16,233 bases of DNA from Corallococcus sp. (GTDB taxonomy: Bacteria > Bacillota > Clostridia > Christensenellales > CAG-314), in NCBI GenBank assembly GCA_023663205.1, contig JAMPHX010000025.1, forward strand, positions 1-16,233. Reading direction: 5' to 3'. Position 1 is the stretch's first letter; every line of letters begins with the position of its first letter. The notes under the pieces are model-generated. The model was not told the DNA's origin and searched no databases. It saw only the letters and a program-made list of their open reading frames with translations. This document shows positions 8,001-15,288 of this stretch, in pieces. A program made the position numbers and the translations under genes.

Positions 8001-9232
8001 AAAGTAACCGAACCGCGTCCCGTCATATTGCGGCGAACTTTGACTGTATCTCCGCTTCCGTCGTCATCCTCGTAAATATCTATTATTACGGGATACAGCA
8101 TAACGTCGCCCGTCACTGTAAATTCGCTGCCAAAAGAGTATTCTCTGCCGTCGCCGGAGGAAGATGTGGAATAGGAAACAATGCTCGGGTCTGTCGGAGT
8201 ACGAACGGTATGTTTACTGCCGTACTTGACATTGACAGATGCGTTGTCGTCCATATACGCTACCGTGTAGGTTTGCAATACAAAGTACGATTTCAGTACA
8301 AGTTGCTCGTCTTCTGCAACAACTCCCTCGGTAACGCAGCCCGCAACAGAAGGGTCAAATATATAGTAGTTTTCGGGTGCGGAAGCCGTGGATACCGCTC
8401 TGTGTCCGATAATGCCTTGTTTTGTCAGAGAAGAAACCAGCGCAAACGAACCGTCTGTCTGTTCGACGTAAACCTGTTCTGTGTAATCGCGGCGCCACTC
8501 CGCATACAGCGTTTGGTCGGAGGTTAGCGTAATTTTGCCCGAAACATACTCGTCGCCGCTGCCGTCCGCCGCGGTGTTCCATCCTACAAAGTCGTAGTCG
8601 GAGATAAAACCGCATTGCGGAAAATCGGTTTTGTCTCCGTATAATCCCGTAATGCTTTGCATACTGCCGCTTGCGGAAGCAATGCTTTTGTCAAACGTAA
8701 GCGTAACCGAAGCACGCTTGTAGTACAGTTTCAAAACAATGCCCGTTTGCGAAAGCACGGCGGAATCTACGTTTTTCGCGTTTGTTTCGTCAAATACGTA
8801 ACCGGTTATGCTTTTGCGCTCGGCAGTAGCCGTACTGTCGGCAATACCTTGCGCCTGCACGGTCAGTTTGTCCGACTTGACAAATGCGCCGTCTGAGTTT
8901 TCCAAGTAATACTCAACCGTATAATCGGCAAGATAACGCGCCTTTACCGTTACGTCCTTTTCCGCACGGGTGGAAACAGTCACTTCTTCTTCGCCGATAA
9001 ACCAGCCTCCGAAAACAAACGTGCCGTCGGCAGGTTGATACTGTTTGAGTTTGTCAAGTATTGCTTCGCCCTTTTCCGCAGTGAACGAAATGATTTCCGT
9101 TAACTGCGTTTCCAAATCCACCGTAACGGTAATAGTTTCACCTTCGGGTTGACACGCCGAAACGCAAACTACCGACAGCGCCAAACACAGACACAGCAAC
9201 GCTATATAAATTTTGTTAATATTTTTCTTCAT
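5093..9232 (-). CDS. Multidomain lipoprotein with B-repeats, LDGYG modules and BspA-type LRRs (1379 aa)
   Basis: A signal peptide with lipobox VSAC places the lipid anchor at Cys27. Residues 30-100, 174-246 and about 320-382 are InlB-type B-repeats (the middle one canonical, ending LYAEW). Residues 101-172 and 249-317 look like MucBP-type units, each with a tyrosine-rich first strand. Residues 395-740 are a beta-rich part in which LDGYG recurs at about 482, 576 and 666. Residues 742-830 and 870-1045 are BspA-type LRR_5 repeats (IG-x-x-AF-x-x-C-x-x-L), interrupted near 831-869. Residues 1050-1379 are further beta strands of unknown family. BspA-type LRRs bind host or bacterial partners in known surface proteins; here that is only inference. 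A good promoter lies upstream but the ribosome binding site is weak (AAGG, 7-10 bases before ATG). The start is supported by the intact signal peptide. It is first in a probable two-gene unit with the 1223-residue lipoprotein. Confidence 0.92.
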   Translation of the reverse strand: MKKNINKIYIALLCLCLALSVVCVSACQPEGETITVTVDLETQLTEIISFTAEKGEAILDKLKQYQPADGTFVFGGWFIGEEEVTVSTRAEKDVTVKARYLADYTVEYYLENSDGAFVKSDKLTVQAQGIADSTATAERKSITGYVFDETNAKNVDSAVLSQTGIVLKLYYKRASVTLTFDKSIASASGSMQSITGLYGDKTDFPQCGFISDYDFVGWNTAADGSGDEYVSGKITLTSDQTLYAEWRRDYTEQVYVEQTDGSFALVSSLTKQGIIGHRAVSTASAPENYYIFDPSVAGCVTEGVVAEDEQLVLKSYFVLQTYTVAYMDDNASVNVKYGSKHTVRTPTDPSIVSYSTSSSGDGREYSFGSEFTVTGDVMLYPVIIDIYEDDDGSGDTVKVRRNMTGRGSVTLQKSDGKSYEGFIVINESGMFFDVTAENAELHGKLLDDNKFVYRNEQEYGTYFYFDPIFPEDGAIEYIMLALDGYGSGVYSMPANDGSQRLLNYSCAYERTENGDYYMQYFLPSNPTVIYEDWFVFVRHSYEEYPQMSGYFEICGLERDVYTLLYNRKLSENFIQLDGYGNAEMFTLGDGDQKLNVVKGIYYASESYTDLQTEFVFAPQDISVDPLLFVITVMETTNGKLPIYLIKRGEYGAYTANESAAYPELYLDGYGGAAYKSSADDEERVAYYSVIDDGNGGFTILVEFIDEVGGKMQVALNGTLFVPMGNFVIENSVLIDYIGEDSIISVPKGVTEIAANVFKDKNITTLTLPDTITKIGNYAFQNSAGSTGQSVLKTVYISAEVPPVLGKGVFRWPNGTMKIFVPDGCEDAYRTAESWSEYAQYVTSVAEENNKPLFEVKDGVLVSYNNKEEEPSDVAIVLPEEVTSIAKGVFANREYIVSVDLNNVAEIGDSAFFGCTNLAQVKFGANTRSIGKEAFYRCAFTQVDLGGVQTIGESAFNSCYSLTKVVIGNSLQSIGTMAFYRCGVHLDEVQEVASLDDLVIELGGDTAPQMAINVFVPSQPRIYVKSYEVGVQFANNQSWPAYATALRVKNSGDETTLYAKSNYGATLVLGDRATFDNGSHVGLYKFQDGYLYIAWLNYDSYLHKLEVVEQRASQNSSGEYVGFNLAEQSFRFVKSGANITYTSKDGETLTLTFGSSNATFCGNEVTAEVVNYRLQFTYDGYIYEPTLSNDNTFTFKRSKIVEEKIYTSLDGSELTVRFGDTVSANGRLKAIDGREMYTETWSWSLNKVSDGVYTWTIYYLSSTYKVTAVLGEGTFTYTWSVNTQTVVCDNTDGDRAVLTLSSDGEVKSIRILFKTANGSLECAAKFTSNGNGAYTVVIDETVDIVDNDGNVVGKEPSEFNGSYLMTVNLDSQTFTLTKQI

Positions 9233-9256
9233 ATAATTAACCTTGTATATTTTATA

Positions 9257-9285
9257 CTTTTACCACAAATTTGCGCTTATGTCAA
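9257..9285 (-). promoter_or_regulatory. SigA-type promoter of the second lipoprotein unit
   Basis: On the minus strand a perfect TTGACA (9280-9285) is followed after 17 bases by TAAAAG (9257-9262), a four-of-six -10 box. Transcription would begin about 20 bases before the ATG at 9232, leaving a very short leader. The -35 flank CTATTTGTTTGAC closely resembles that in repeat copy B at 871-884. Confidence 0.55.
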
Positions 9286-9592
9286 ACAAATAGATATTGA
9301 GCAAGACCATATCGGCACTTGCCACGTATTGACGTTTACATAGATTGTATATTTGACAAATGCGTGCTTTGCCGCCGCTGCCCGCAATGACGTAATAATA
9401 ATGCTCAACTACATATCCGCCTATTTGCGATACTTACCTTGCCCGATATCGTACTTCCGATTGATATTCGTTCCGTCTATCGCAGTCGGCATATAGGTAA
9501 TCCGTGTTTAAAATATGCCGCTTGGTAAGCGCAACGGATAACTTGCCTGTCAATATGCGATAATGCGGATTGCTGCGGCAAACGGCATGTAA
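9286..9592. other. 300-base intergenic interval with dyads, no supported gene
   Basis: The interval between the two transcription units has coding-like base composition but no convincing gene. A 65-codon minus-strand frame (9434-9631) starts inside the hairpin region and has no ribosome binding site. GGCATAT and ATATGCC (about 9492-9523) can pair around an 18-base loop. On the minus strand near 9390, GTCATTGCGGGCAGCGGCGGC resembles the start of dispersed GTCATTGCGAG-type repeats known from many bacteria, but only loosely. A small RNA or a relic element are both possible. Confidence 0.4.
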
Positions 9593-9622
9593 AATGCGGA
9601 CAACCCAAATGTTGTCCGCATT
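9593..9622 (-). terminator. Hairpin terminator after the 180-residue lipoprotein gene
   Basis: AATGCGGACAAC and GTTGTCCGCATT form a perfect 12-base stem with a six-base loop, 61 bases beyond the stop codon. On the minus strand the stem runs into TTTTACATG, a short U-tract. Three AATAATG repeats and a smaller six-base stem (9650-9668) lie between stop and hairpin. This is the likely end of the 15055-9684 unit. Confidence 0.6.
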
Positions 9623-9683
9623 ATTCGACATTATTTTACATTATTCGGCAAGACATCGATTTTGTCTTAGTAACGCTTTGCAA

Positions 9684-10226
9684 TCAGTAGGTAAACTGCG
9701 AAACAATAGTAACAAAGTTGCCGCTTTGCGCCGTATACGACACTTCCAAAGTTGCCAACTTGTCGCTTGCGCCGAGCACAAACTTGACCGCAACCGCACC
9801 GTTAACCTCGGCGTCGTTTATTCCGAAAACTTTTGCAATGTTTTCGTGCTTAACAGCGCCTGCAAAACTATCGGCTGTTTCCACCAAAGTGTTAGCGTTG
9901 AAATCTTCCGTTGTAAGGACAACTGCAAACTGCGCGTCGGAAAAAGTTTTGTTTACCGCTTCTTCTTTCCACATTTCGGCGGCGCCTGCTTGATTGAGCG
10001 TCTTTTTGACGCCCGTCACCTTGTTGGAAGCAATGTCGTAAGTAAGCGTTTCGCTTGCAATAAGCAAATCTCCGCTTTTTACCGATACGGTCTGAGCAAT
10101 GCTTTTGGCTTCGCCTATATTTTTGTACGCCGCAAGCGCTTTGTCCGATACGGAAGTGTTACACGCGCAAAGCGCAAACACAAGCACCATAAGTACGGCA
10201 GTAACGGTAAGTAGTTTTTTATTCAT
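9684..10226 (-). CDS. Small lipoprotein (180 aa), translationally coupled to the B-repeat stalk protein
   Basis: The protein begins with a short positively charged segment, a hydrophobic core and the lipobox LCAC, giving lipid attachment at Cys22. The mature 158 residues alternate hydrophobic and polar residues as in a beta-rich fold, with an early helix (about 28-40), a segment ASETLTYD near 57-64 and a C-terminal strand pair. I do not recognise the family; the layout is loosely like LolA/LppX-type lipoproteins, which is only an impression. The start is firm: its ATG overlaps the upstream stop codon as TAATG, and AGGAGG lies eight bases before it, inside the last codons of the upstream gene. 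Coupling implies that this protein is made in proportion to the 1609-residue surface protein, perhaps as its partner or assembly factor. Confidence 0.9.
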   Translation of the reverse strand: MNKKLLTVTAVLMVLVFALCACNTSVSDKALAAYKNIGEAKSIAQTVSVKSGDLLIASETLTYDIASNKVTGVKKTLNQAGAAEMWKEEAVNKTFSDAQFAVVLTTEDFNANTLVETADSFAGAVKHENIAKVFGINDAEVNGAVAVKFVLGASDKLATLEVSYTAQSGNFVTIVSQFTY

Positions 10227-13200
10227 TACAAGTACCTCCTTTTGAGCAAGGCAACAAGCGCGACGGCTGCCATAGCGGCGGCAACTGCGCCTGCAATTGA
10301 TTTGCCCACTACGGCAGATGCAATGCCTTCCGCCGAAGCAATGTCGTTTGCACCGCTTGCCGCAAGACTGTTGTACGCGGCAATAGCCGCAGAGTATTTA
10401 TCCATAGAAGTTTGCGAAATAGTCGCTTTATCCGAGTCGGTCAGGTTTTCCAAAATGGCTGCCGCCTTTGCTGCCGCGGCAAAACGCAGTTCCATTGTAC
10501 TTGCCGTTGTGATATCTGTAACTGCCTTGTCGAACCCGTCGTAATCGACACTCCACTTTTCTTCCAAGGTTATATCTTCCTCGGGCATGGTTGTTGCGGT
10601 AAACTTTTGTCCGTCAAGCGTCCAACCGTCAAATACGTAACCGATTTTTGCAGACGGTCTTTCCAGCGTAATAGGCGCGCCGATGTTGGCTGTAAACGTC
10701 TTTTGTACGCCGTTTACCGTGTAAGTAATCGTGCGTTCGATACCCGTCCAAGCGGCAACCAAAGTAATGTTTTCCGCAGGGAAAGTTTCGCCTAATTCGT
10801 ACGGTTCGCCGTCAAGCGTCCAACCCGCAAACGTATAGCCGTATTTTGTGGGATTGGCAGGTTTGTTAAGAGGACTTTCGTATTCGCCGACAATGGAAGC
10901 AATGGTATTGCCGCCTGCCGTATCGAAAGTAATCGTTACCTTCTTCTTAGTCCATCTTGCGGTAAGAGTGAAGTTTTGCGCGGGCATTGTTCCGAAGGTG
11001 TATTCGCCGCCCTGCGCGTTTGCCCAGTAGAGGAACTCCCAACCTGCTTTTGTCGGACTTTGCGGAGGAGTAATTGTTGCGCCGAAAGCCACTTGCATAG
11101 ATTCTACCGCGCTTCCGCCGGTTACGTCAAAGGTTATTGTGTAGAGTTTTACCGTCCAACTTACGTAAAACGTCTTGTCGCCGTCGTTTCTTTGAGTGCC
11201 TTCCAACCTTACTTCTTCATTTGCACTGTCCTTGATTACAAGAGTGTATCCTTCCCTTTCAAAACGCGCATTGCCTTTCAAAAGATTTTCAAGAGAGTAA
11301 TCCGAAGAAGTTTTGAGTTTCTTGATTACTACGTCGTCTTCTCCGTCAAACACAAACGTAATGTTGTAATACTTGTACTCCCACACTGCGTACAGCGTTT
11401 TGTGAGTGCCGTCCACCGTGGTCTTGGGGTCGGCAGTAAACTCCGCCGCGCCGTTTGCGGTTGTTGACCAACCGACCAATGTGTATCCCGCTTCGTCAGC
11501 AGCCGACGGCGTTTCGTAAGGTACGTTGACTGTGCCGCCCACCGCTCCTTCACGGGTGGTATCGGCAATTTCCAAAATTCCGAATACAAAGCGTACGGTG
11601 TATTTTACTCCCACGCTTGCATACAAATCTGTATCGGCAGTTATCTTTTCAAAGTTACTTGCCGAAGCGTCGAAGGCGGCGTCCAAGTACCAGCCGTGCC
11701 AAGTCATTGTGTCGTTATCCCAATCGAAGTGCTGTTTAAACAAATCGCTTCCCGAAGTACTTCCGAGTGACAGTTCGTCATATGCCGCCACCTGCACAAC
11801 GGCGGTTTGGCCGCCGAAGTGCAACGTGACGGTAAATTTGTGTTCTTGATAAGTTGCAACAAACGTCATATCGTCCGTAGCCGTTATGGGTTGGGAAGCA
11901 TCCACTGCGCTGCCGCCAAGCGTATAACCCGTAAATATAAATCCTTTCTTTTGCGGAACGTCGATATCCATATCGTCGATTACAAATGTGCTGTCCGTCT
12001 TGCTTACGGATTTTTCTACCGTTTTGCCGCCGAAGTCAAACGTGATGATGTATTCGTTGCTCGGCCAAAACGCCGTCAGCGTCATTGTACTTCCGCCGAC
12101 CGTATCAGGCTCGACGACGTAATATGCGCCGGGTCTGACGATGGCTCCGGAAGCAGTCTTCATCCCTACGTAAGAATTGGTTTCCGCAGCATCGTTGTAC
12201 AGCGGATAATTGCTGCTGAACAACTGAACGCTGCCGATTGCAAACTGTTTGTCGTCATATTTCGTAGTAGAACTTGACGTATGTCCGCCGTTAAGTTCAA
12301 AGCGTACGGTAATCGCATCCGCAAATACAGCCGTCAGCACGGCGCCGTCACGGACTGTATAGCCTTCCGCCCCGTTGTAGAATTTGTTGCCCAAGTCGTC
12401 TTGGTAGTAAACAAGTCCTTGACCCGTAGGAGCAGTACCGCAATAGGTAGTACTGTCGCTGAATCTCCAAGCGTCATCCGCCGTTTGCAACTTGTATTCG
12501 CTGCCGTCTGCCTTTATAAAGGTCATTGTTTTGAGGTTCTTGTAGCGCGCGGTAAGAACAATATCGGCGGTAGCTTTGAAATCGCTTACACTGTTTTTTT
12601 CCGTACCGTCTTCCGCAACCCACTTGTCAAACTTTTTGCCGTCGATAGCGGGCGCCGTTACGCTTGGAAAAGATGCGTTAACTTTGGCTTTTACTGTTTT
12701 CCACTCTGCGCCGTCGACAATAAGCGTTGCGGTATGAGCCTCGGCAAACACCGCCGACAGTGTAACTTCAAAGTTTGTTACACTGCTTTGCGCAGGCAAA
12801 ATGATGTAGCCGGAAGAACTTACGGAATACGCCGTGCTCGAATTGTACTTGTCGGTAGTAGTCCACTTGTCAAATATTTGGTTTGACGCGCCTTCGGGAT
12901 TGCTTACCCCGTTAGAAGTAAAGTACCAATTTTGCTGCGAACTTGTTTTTGCAACATTCTTGGTAGCGTAAACCTCGTCGCCCACCATAAATGTGAGTAT
13001 AAATCCGCTGAATTTCCACTGCGCGACAAAGCGGATTTCCTGTACGTCCTCGCCGACGGCAACCTTTTGACTGCTCTTTACGGCGTAAGGTCCTTCCTTG
13101 CCCTCGGGAGCGTTTTCCCACAGCCAGCCCGCAAAAGCATAGTCTGCCGACGGAGCGGTAATCGACGAGTTGTAAACATGGTTTTCGCTGTTGGGCGCCC

Positions 13201-15055
13201 AATAAGCGTTGTTGTAATTTGCCGATGTTGACGAACCGCCGTTAAAATCGAATGTGACCTTGATACCGTCTACATAATGCGCGGTAAGTACAAGCGGTTC
13301 GGTATTGGGTATGCCGTCTACCGCAAAGTAGTAATACTCGCCGGTTTTAAAGGAAGTATTTCCCTTGCTGTCGGCAATATTTGCCGTCCAATGCGAAAAC
13401 GCTTTGCCTTCGGGGATAGTCCCTTGTCTGCTGCTACCCGAAAGCCACAACGAAGTTTCCGTGCTACCGGCAGAGGCATTTTTTGTTTCGGTGTAGAAGT
13501 ATACGCCGTCCTCTGCGTCTTCCAGACGGTATTTTATCTCAAATGTTTCCGCCTTGGTTCTGAACTTGGCGTTGAGCACAATGTTGAGGTTCCTGTCGGT
13601 TTCCGACTTTTTGGGTAATGTGATTTTGTGCTCGGAATAATTTGCCGCGCCGCCGCTGACGGTAAATTTTTCCTTACCGCCTATAACAGTTACGGAATCG
13701 GTTGCCCAAGACAAAAATTCCATACCTTGCGGACATTCTTCCACGGGCATTGCAACGCCGTTGGATGCAAACGTAAAATCGATTGAACTGGAATCGTAAC
13801 CTGCAACTTGTTTTACCGCATATTCCTCGCCGTTTACCATAAAGGTAAGCGTATATCCGTTGTACTGCCATTGCGCAACAAATACCATATCTTCGGTTGC
13901 CACCGTGTAGGCTTCGCCCTTTTGATAAAGTTTACCCGAATCGTCGCCTTGAAGTTTGAACCCCAAAAATACGCTGCTTGTCTTGGACAAACCGTCGTTG
14001 GGAATTTGTTGCGAAGAACCTTGGGCATACGATACCGGTTTGTAATACGAAGACGAACCGCCGTTCAAATCGAAGGTTACCTTTGCGCCCGCAACAAACA
14101 CCGCCGTGAGCGTAACGTCCGAAGCAGGAGTAAACGAATAGGTGTTTTCAATTTGGTTTGTTCCGTCCGACCAATGAGAAAATGCTTTGCCCTCGGGAGT
14201 AGAACCCTTCCAATGTTCCTCGTTATCTCTCAGCGGCGAAAAACTCCTGCCCTTTTCCACAGTAAAAACTTTGTCTTCCCGACCGTCCATTTTGAGAGTG
14301 ACGGTATAGAAGTTTTCCGACCATATTGCTGAAAGTACGGTATTTTCCGTGACGGTTATTTGGTCGCCGACCTGTTTGTCCTCGCCGTTTACCTTCCAGC
14401 CTGCAAACAGATACTTGCTGTACGTAAACTTACACTCGGGAAGTTCGTACACAGAACCGCTTTCCACTTCCACGTCTCCCATACTACCCGTTGCTCCGTC
14501 GGCGTTTTTGTCAAAAGATATTGTTACGGCGTTTGCGAGTTTTGCGCTCTTGGCATACAAAGCAACGGTAACGCCTTCGGTAGTAGCGCTGTAACTGTAA
14601 CCCTTTCCGCTTACCGTCAAATAATAAGAGGTCCAATTGTCATCGTTAAACGTCAACGTCAAATAGTTTGACCATGTGCCGCTGGGCGAAGTCGATAAAG
14701 CCCCCCCTCTGCCTATTTTGTATCCGCTTCTGCCTACGGAAACAATTTCTATGCCGCTTTGAATAGTCCACAGCATATAGTCGGTGACTGCGGTTGTAAC
14801 CTTGCCGTCGGCAATCTGAACTTCCGTACGCGTAAGAGAAGTTCCGCTTGTCGGCGCGGTTATCGCCCAATATTTGCTTTGGTACTGAAATACCAATAGT
14901 ACCTGTTTGTCGGACGCTTCCAATTTGGCGGCTTTGATGTCTTTGTACTCAAATTCGCCGTCTGCCGCAGACGCGGTAAGTCCCGCGGCAAATAACGATG
15001 TAAGCAAACACACAACTGCCATCAGCGTCAATAACAGTTTAAATTTCCTTGTCAT
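10226..15055 (-). CDS. Membrane-anchored B-repeat surface protein (1609 aa)
   Basis: A predicted cell-surface stalk protein. Residues 1-31 are a signal peptide (charged start, hydrophobic core, ASAA cleavage region; no lipobox cysteine). Residues 32-170 form an N-terminal domain with a WAIT...LWTI...Y-x-I pattern, perhaps beta-trefoil-like, not assigned. Residues 177-1501 are about 17 InlB-type B-repeats of 65-95 residues, each beginning with a V-T-F strand and ending LTAVF, FVAQW or LTARW; repeats 13 and 15-17 are the most canonical. Three-repeat blocks recur (see findings). Residues 1507-1570 are helical and alanine-rich. Residues 1585-1604 are a transmembrane segment followed by KRRYL, so the protein is held in the membrane without an LPXTG sortase signal. 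AGGGAGGG precedes the ATG. A promoter and structured leader lie upstream, and the 180-residue lipoprotein is coupled downstream. An extended stalk presenting the N-terminal domain is my inference. Confidence 0.93.
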   Translation of the reverse strand: MTRKFKLLLTLMAVVCLLTSLFAAGLTASAADGEFEYKDIKAAKLEASDKQVLLVFQYQSKYWAITAPTSGTSLTRTEVQIADGKVTTAVTDYMLWTIQSGIEIVSVGRSGYKIGRGGALSTSPSGTWSNYLTLTFNDDNWTSYYLTVSGKGYSYSATTEGVTVALYAKSAKLANAVTISFDKNADGATGSMGDVEVESGSVYELPECKFTYSKYLFAGWKVNGEDKQVGDQITVTENTVLSAIWSENFYTVTLKMDGREDKVFTVEKGRSFSPLRDNEEHWKGSTPEGKAFSHWSDGTNQIENTYSFTPASDVTLTAVFVAGAKVTFDLNGGSSSYYKPVSYAQGSSQQIPNDGLSKTSSVFLGFKLQGDDSGKLYQKGEAYTVATEDMVFVAQWQYNGYTLTFMVNGEEYAVKQVAGYDSSSIDFTFASNGVAMPVEECPQGMEFLSWATDSVTVIGGKEKFTVSGGAANYSEHKITLPKKSETDRNLNIVLNAKFRTKAETFEIKYRLEDAEDGVYFYTETKNASAGSTETSLWLSGSSRQGTIPEGKAFSHWTANIADSKGNTSFKTGEYYYFAVDGIPNTEPLVLTAHYVDGIKVTFDFNGGSSTSANYNNAYWAPNSENHVYNSSITAPSADYAFAGWLWENAPEGKEGPYAVKSSQKVAVGEDVQEIRFVAQWKFSGFILTFMVGDEVYATKNVAKTSSQQNWYFTSNGVSNPEGASNQIFDKWTTTDKYNSSTAYSVSSSGYIILPAQSSVTNFEVTLSAVFAEAHTATLIVDGAEWKTVKAKVNASFPSVTAPAIDGKKFDKWVAEDGTEKNSVSDFKATADIVLTARYKNLKTMTFIKADGSEYKLQTADDAWRFSDSTTYCGTAPTGQGLVYYQDDLGNKFYNGAEGYTVRDGAVLTAVFADAITVRFELNGGHTSSSTTKYDDKQFAIGSVQLFSSNYPLYNDAAETNSYVGMKTASGAIVRPGAYYVVEPDTVGGSTMTLTAFWPSNEYIITFDFGGKTVEKSVSKTDSTFVIDDMDIDVPQKKGFIFTGYTLGGSAVDASQPITATDDMTFVATYQEHKFTVTLHFGGQTAVVQVAAYDELSLGSTSGSDLFKQHFDWDNDTMTWHGWYLDAAFDASASNFEKITADTDLYASVGVKYTVRFVFGILEIADTTREGAVGGTVNVPYETPSAADEAGYTLVGWSTTANGAAEFTADPKTTVDGTHKTLYAVWEYKYYNITFVFDGEDDVVIKKLKTSSDYSLENLLKGNARFEREGYTLVIKDSANEEVRLEGTQRNDGDKTFYVSWTVKLYTITFDVTGGSAVESMQVAFGATITPPQSPTKAGWEFLYWANAQGGEYTFGTMPAQNFTLTARWTKKKVTITFDTAGGNTIASIVGEYESPLNKPANPTKYGYTFAGWTLDGEPYELGETFPAENITLVAAWTGIERTITYTVNGVQKTFTANIGAPITLERPSAKIGYVFDGWTLDGQKFTATTMPEEDITLEEKWSVDYDGFDKAVTDITTASTMELRFAAAAKAAAILENLTDSDKATISQTSMDKYSAAIAAYNSLAASGANDIASAEGIASAVVGKSIAGAVAAAMAAVALVALLKRRYL
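10235..10240 (-). promoter_or_regulatory. Ribosome binding site embedded in the upstream gene's C-terminal codons
   Basis: AGGAGG on the minus strand is the perfect core Shine-Dalgarno sequence, eight bases before the ATG at 10226. The same bases encode the Arg-Arg of the KRRYL tail of the 1609-residue protein. It decides the start of the 180-residue lipoprotein and ties its translation to that of the upstream gene. Confidence 0.88.
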
Positions 15056-15082
15056 ATTTTCCCTCCCTGCTTTTTATATCGA

Positions 15083-15122
15083 CCGCCTGCAGCAATCGCT
15101 CCTCAACGACTGCTGTAAGCGG
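15083..15122 (-). promoter_or_regulatory. Leader hairpin before the 1609-residue gene
   Basis: On the minus strand CAGCAGTCG pairs with CGATTGCTG (nine pairs with one G-U) around an eight-base loop. A 3 x 3 internal loop and an outer CCGC/GCGG stem extend it. The loop TTGAGGAG is itself purine-rich and like a ribosome binding site. The hairpin ends 28 bases before the start codon, leaving the real AGGGAGGG site free. It is part of a leader of about 180 bases and may be a stability or control element. Confidence 0.5.
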
Positions 15123-15136
15123 CAGTTACCTTGTAA

Positions 15137-15173
15137 TAAAACACAAGTCCGTTGCTGTTATAAGCAACGGACT
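15137..15173 (-). terminator. Terminator hairpin between the partial gene and the 1609-residue gene
   Basis: AGTCCGTTGCT and AGCAACGGACT form a perfect 11-base stem with a six-base loop, followed on the minus strand by TGTGTTTTATT. It lies 116 bases past the stop of the upstream gene, and also downstream of the promoter at 15242-15270. It may therefore be the terminator of the upstream gene, an attenuator in the leader of the 1609-residue gene, or both. Confidence 0.65.
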
Positions 15174-15241
15174 AGACAAATTGCATAAATTTGAGCCTAT
15201 AATCTAAATTATTTAAACCTCCGATACGGGTCCGTAAATTT

Positions 15242-15270
15242 ATATTACACCTTTGCTGCGGTTTTGTCAA
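15242..15270 (-). promoter_or_regulatory. SigA-type promoter of the 1609-residue gene
   Basis: On the minus strand a perfect TTGACA (15265-15270) and TAATAT (15242-15247, four of six) are separated by 17 bases. The predicted start near 15235 gives a leader of about 180 bases that contains the terminator hairpin and a second hairpin. It begins 18 bases after the stop codon of the preceding gene, where a new unit would be expected. Confidence 0.6.
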
Positions 15271-15288
15271 ATAATGTAAGCACAAACG

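Noticed and set aside
7457..8527. A 356-codon plus-strand open frame opposite the 1379-residue gene
   Set aside because: Same reason: low-quality Val/Arg/Cys-rich translation, fully inside a gene with clear domains, and no start signal.
9434..9631. 65-codon minus-strand frame after the 180-residue lipoprotein gene
   Set aside because: It begins beside the perfect 12-base hairpin and reads through it, and there is no ribosome binding site. More likely a chance frame, though a decayed gene cannot be excluded.
10226..15055. LPXTG-type sortase anchoring of the 1609-residue protein
   Set aside because: No LPXTG-like motif precedes the C-terminal hydrophobic segment; the helix with a KRRYL tail fits a plain transmembrane anchor.
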